5,887 nucleotides of DNA. It comes from CAZGTQ01 sp964528575 (GTDB taxonomy: Bacteria > Planctomycetota > UBA1135 > GCA-002686595). Below the pieces are notes generated by a model. It did no database searches. It had not been told where the DNA came from and saw nothing but the letters and a program-made list of their open reading frames with translations. Positions 4,803-5,887 of the stretch are shown here, piece after piece (position 1 is the first letter of the stretch; each line of letters starts with the position of its first letter). The stretch spans positions 1 through 5,887 of the forward strand of contig CAZGTQ010000149.1 of assembly GCA_964528575.1 (NCBI GenBank), written 5' to 3'. A program made the position numbers and the translations under genes.

Positions 4803-5798
4803 TCAAAAGCCGCTGGCGCGGACCCACGCCGCGCGCCCGGGCTCGGCGAGCCGGCCGACCAACACCCCCACGCCCTGCGGCAGCCCCGCCGCCAGCCACC
4901 CCGGCGGGGCCGGCGTGCCGCGCCCGGCCGCGCCCGGCGCCGGCCGCGGCGTGCCGCGCGGCCACCGCCCCAGCGCGCTCCACGTCCCCGCCGCGTCGCG
5001 CACCCACGCCTCGGCCAGCTCGCCGAACGGGTTGCGCCCCGGCCGCGCGTCCGGGTCCGGCGCACGCCGCTCCAGGAGATGCAGCAGCGCCCCCGGGGCG
5101 CGCACGCTCCAGCGCGGCGCGCCGGCGGCGAGCGAGGCCTCGAAGACGAGCGCGCCGCCCTCGGGCTCGCTCTCCAGGCGCACGCTCTCGCCCGCGGCGC
5201 CGAGGTCGGCGGGCAGCGCGAGCGCGTCGCGCGCGGCGAGCACGCGCACCCAGGCGCCGCCGGCGAGGTCCGCCTCCAGCACCGCGATCGGCGGCGCGTC
5301 CCCGCCGGCCGCCGGCAGGAGCGCGGCCGCGAGCGCCGCGCCGGCGCCGAGCGCCGCGAGCGCCGCGCGCCGGCGCGCACCGAGGGCGAGCACGAGCGCC
5401 GCCGCGCACGTGCAGAGCGCCGCGACGCTCGCGCGCGGCCGCGCGCCCGCGAGCGGTGGCCGCGGACGCGCCTGCAGGCCGCGCGGCACGCCGCTCCAGA
5501 ACGCGTCCGGCTCGCTCTCCCGCCACCGGACGAACGCAGCCGTCCCGTCGCCGTCGGCGCGCACGCCGGGCTCGGGCCACAGCTCGGCCGGCCCGAGCGC
5601 CGGCGCGGCGAGCGCGGGCACCGGCACCAGGAGCGTGCGCCGCTCGCCGGCGAGCAAGGGCCCGGCGAGCACCGTCGTGCCGCCGTCGACGGCGACCTCG
5701 ACGCGCTCGAGCGGCCCGGCGAGCTCGAGCTCGGCGAGCCACAGCCGGTTCTCCCCCGCCGCTGCGCACAGGACGAGCGCACAGAGCGCGGCGCTCAC
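4803..5798 (-). CDS. Unrecognised Ala-rich membrane protein
   Basis: I do not recognise this 331-residue protein. It starts with a short hydrophobic stretch (2-14) that could be a signal peptide. A beta-strand-like region with many short Val/Leu/Glu runs follows (17-105). Two hydrophobic helices come next (123-140 and 145-162), separated only by RRR (142-144), and a second soluble region (170-331) contains WVRVLAARDAL, NPFGELAEAWVRD and a Pro/Gly-rich patch (280-300). By the positive-inside rule the RRR turn is cytoplasmic, so both soluble parts would be extracytoplasmic. The other two minus-strand frames are also open but give Arg/Ser- or Arg/Ala-only strings, so this frame is the credible one. 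The GTG start overlaps the upstream TGA as GTGA; GGAAC lies some way upstream as a weak SD. No catalytic motif is visible. It probably belongs to an operon with the upstream gene rather than with rplM. Confidence 0.75.
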   Translation of the reverse strand: MSAALCALVLCAAAGENRLWLAELELAGPLERVEVAVDGGTTVLAGPLLAGERRTLLVPVPALAAPALGPAELWPEPGVRADGDGTAAFVRWRESEPDAFWSGVPRGLQARPRPPLAGARPRASVAALCTCAAALVLALGARRRAALAALGAGAALAAALLPAAGGDAPPIAVLEADLAGGAWVRVLAARDALALPADLGAAGESVRLESEPEGGALVFEASLAAGAPRWSVRAPGALLHLLERRAPDPDARPGRNPFGELAEAWVRDAAGTWSALGRWPRGTPRPAPGAAGRGTPAPPGWLAAGLPQGVGVLVGRLAEPGRAAWVRASGF

Positions 5799-5887
5799 GC
5801 TGCTGTTCCGTTCCCGCCAGACGTCCCGCCAGACGTCCCGTCAGACGGGCCGGCGGGCGGGCCGGCGCGCCCGCGCGCGAGCGCCGC
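5795..5887 (-). CDS. C-terminal end of an unidentified upstream gene
   Basis: This frame is open from the right edge to a TGA at 5797-5795 and encodes 30 residues: a Gly/Ala/Pro tail containing DGTSGGTSGGNGT. Support comes from the GTGA overlap with the next gene, the same arrangement as between the FHA-like and kinase genes, and from the 12-bp repeat keeping frame. The tail is low complexity and carries no family signal, and in DNA this GC-rich a 30-codon open frame alone is weak evidence. Confidence 0.45.
   Translation of the reverse strand, partial: AALARGRAGPPAGPSDGTSGGTSGGNGTAA
5813..5848. repeat. 12-bp tandem repeat, three copies
   Basis: CCCGCCAGACGT occurs twice exactly (5813-5824, 5825-5836) and once with two changes (CCCGTCAGACGG, 5837-5848). 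The period is a multiple of three. If the upstream gene really extends here, each unit encodes a Gly/Thr/Ser/Gly step of its C-terminal tail. Confidence 0.9.

Noticed and set aside
4592..5782. N-terminal extension of uL13
   Set aside because: The frame is open, but the added sequence is Ser/Arg-rich shadow of the membrane-protein gene and of the GATC repeat; uL13 is complete from the ATG at 4591.

Overview
The window is a very GC-rich bacterial chromosome segment with every supported gene on the minus strand, so transcription runs from high to low coordinates. The ribosomal proteins and the Ser/Thr kinase plus FHA-type signalling genes suggest Planctomycetota. In particular, uS9 has EYFP, HGGGPTGQ and a C-terminal QFSKR. 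This placement rests on remembered family features, not a search.

Layout in transcription order (right to left): (a) 5795-5887, the C-terminal tail of an unidentified gene whose TGA overlaps the next GTG. (b) 5798-4803, an unrecognised Ala-rich membrane protein with a predicted signal peptide and a central two-helix hairpin. (c) A 211-bp gap (4592-4802) holding a possible promoter and a GATC-rich repeat block. (d) rplM (uL13, 4591-4154) and rpsI (uS9, 4056-3658), the classical L13-S9 pair, here separated by 97 bp that carry a 14-bp tandem repeat. (e) yebC (3609-2863), a YebC/TACO1-family translation factor, probably cotranscribed behind rpsI. (f) A 171-bp regulatory gap with a good sigma70-like promoter, a 12-bp palindrome on its -10 and a four-copy repeat that carries Shine-Dalgarno-like sequence. 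(g) A three-gene signalling cluster: a REC-like/degenerate GGDEF protein (2691-1753), an FHA-like protein (1727-1014) and a Ser/Thr protein kinase (1017 to the left edge, C-terminus missing). The last two genes overlap by GTGA.

Blocks (c) to (e) are translation functions. Block (g) looks like a self-contained signalling unit in which the GGDEF and FHA domains have lost key consensus residues while the kinase keeps its catalytic lysine and aspartates. The inference is a kinase with dedicated non-enzymatic scaffold or sensor partners.

The other standout is structural. Three of the four largest spacers, one kinase linker and the extreme right end are each built from short tandem or near-tandem repeats, and each array has a different unit. 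There is no RNA gene, CRISPR array, insertion sequence or gene-free stretch over 300 bp. The long open frames on the plus strand are GC-driven shadows.
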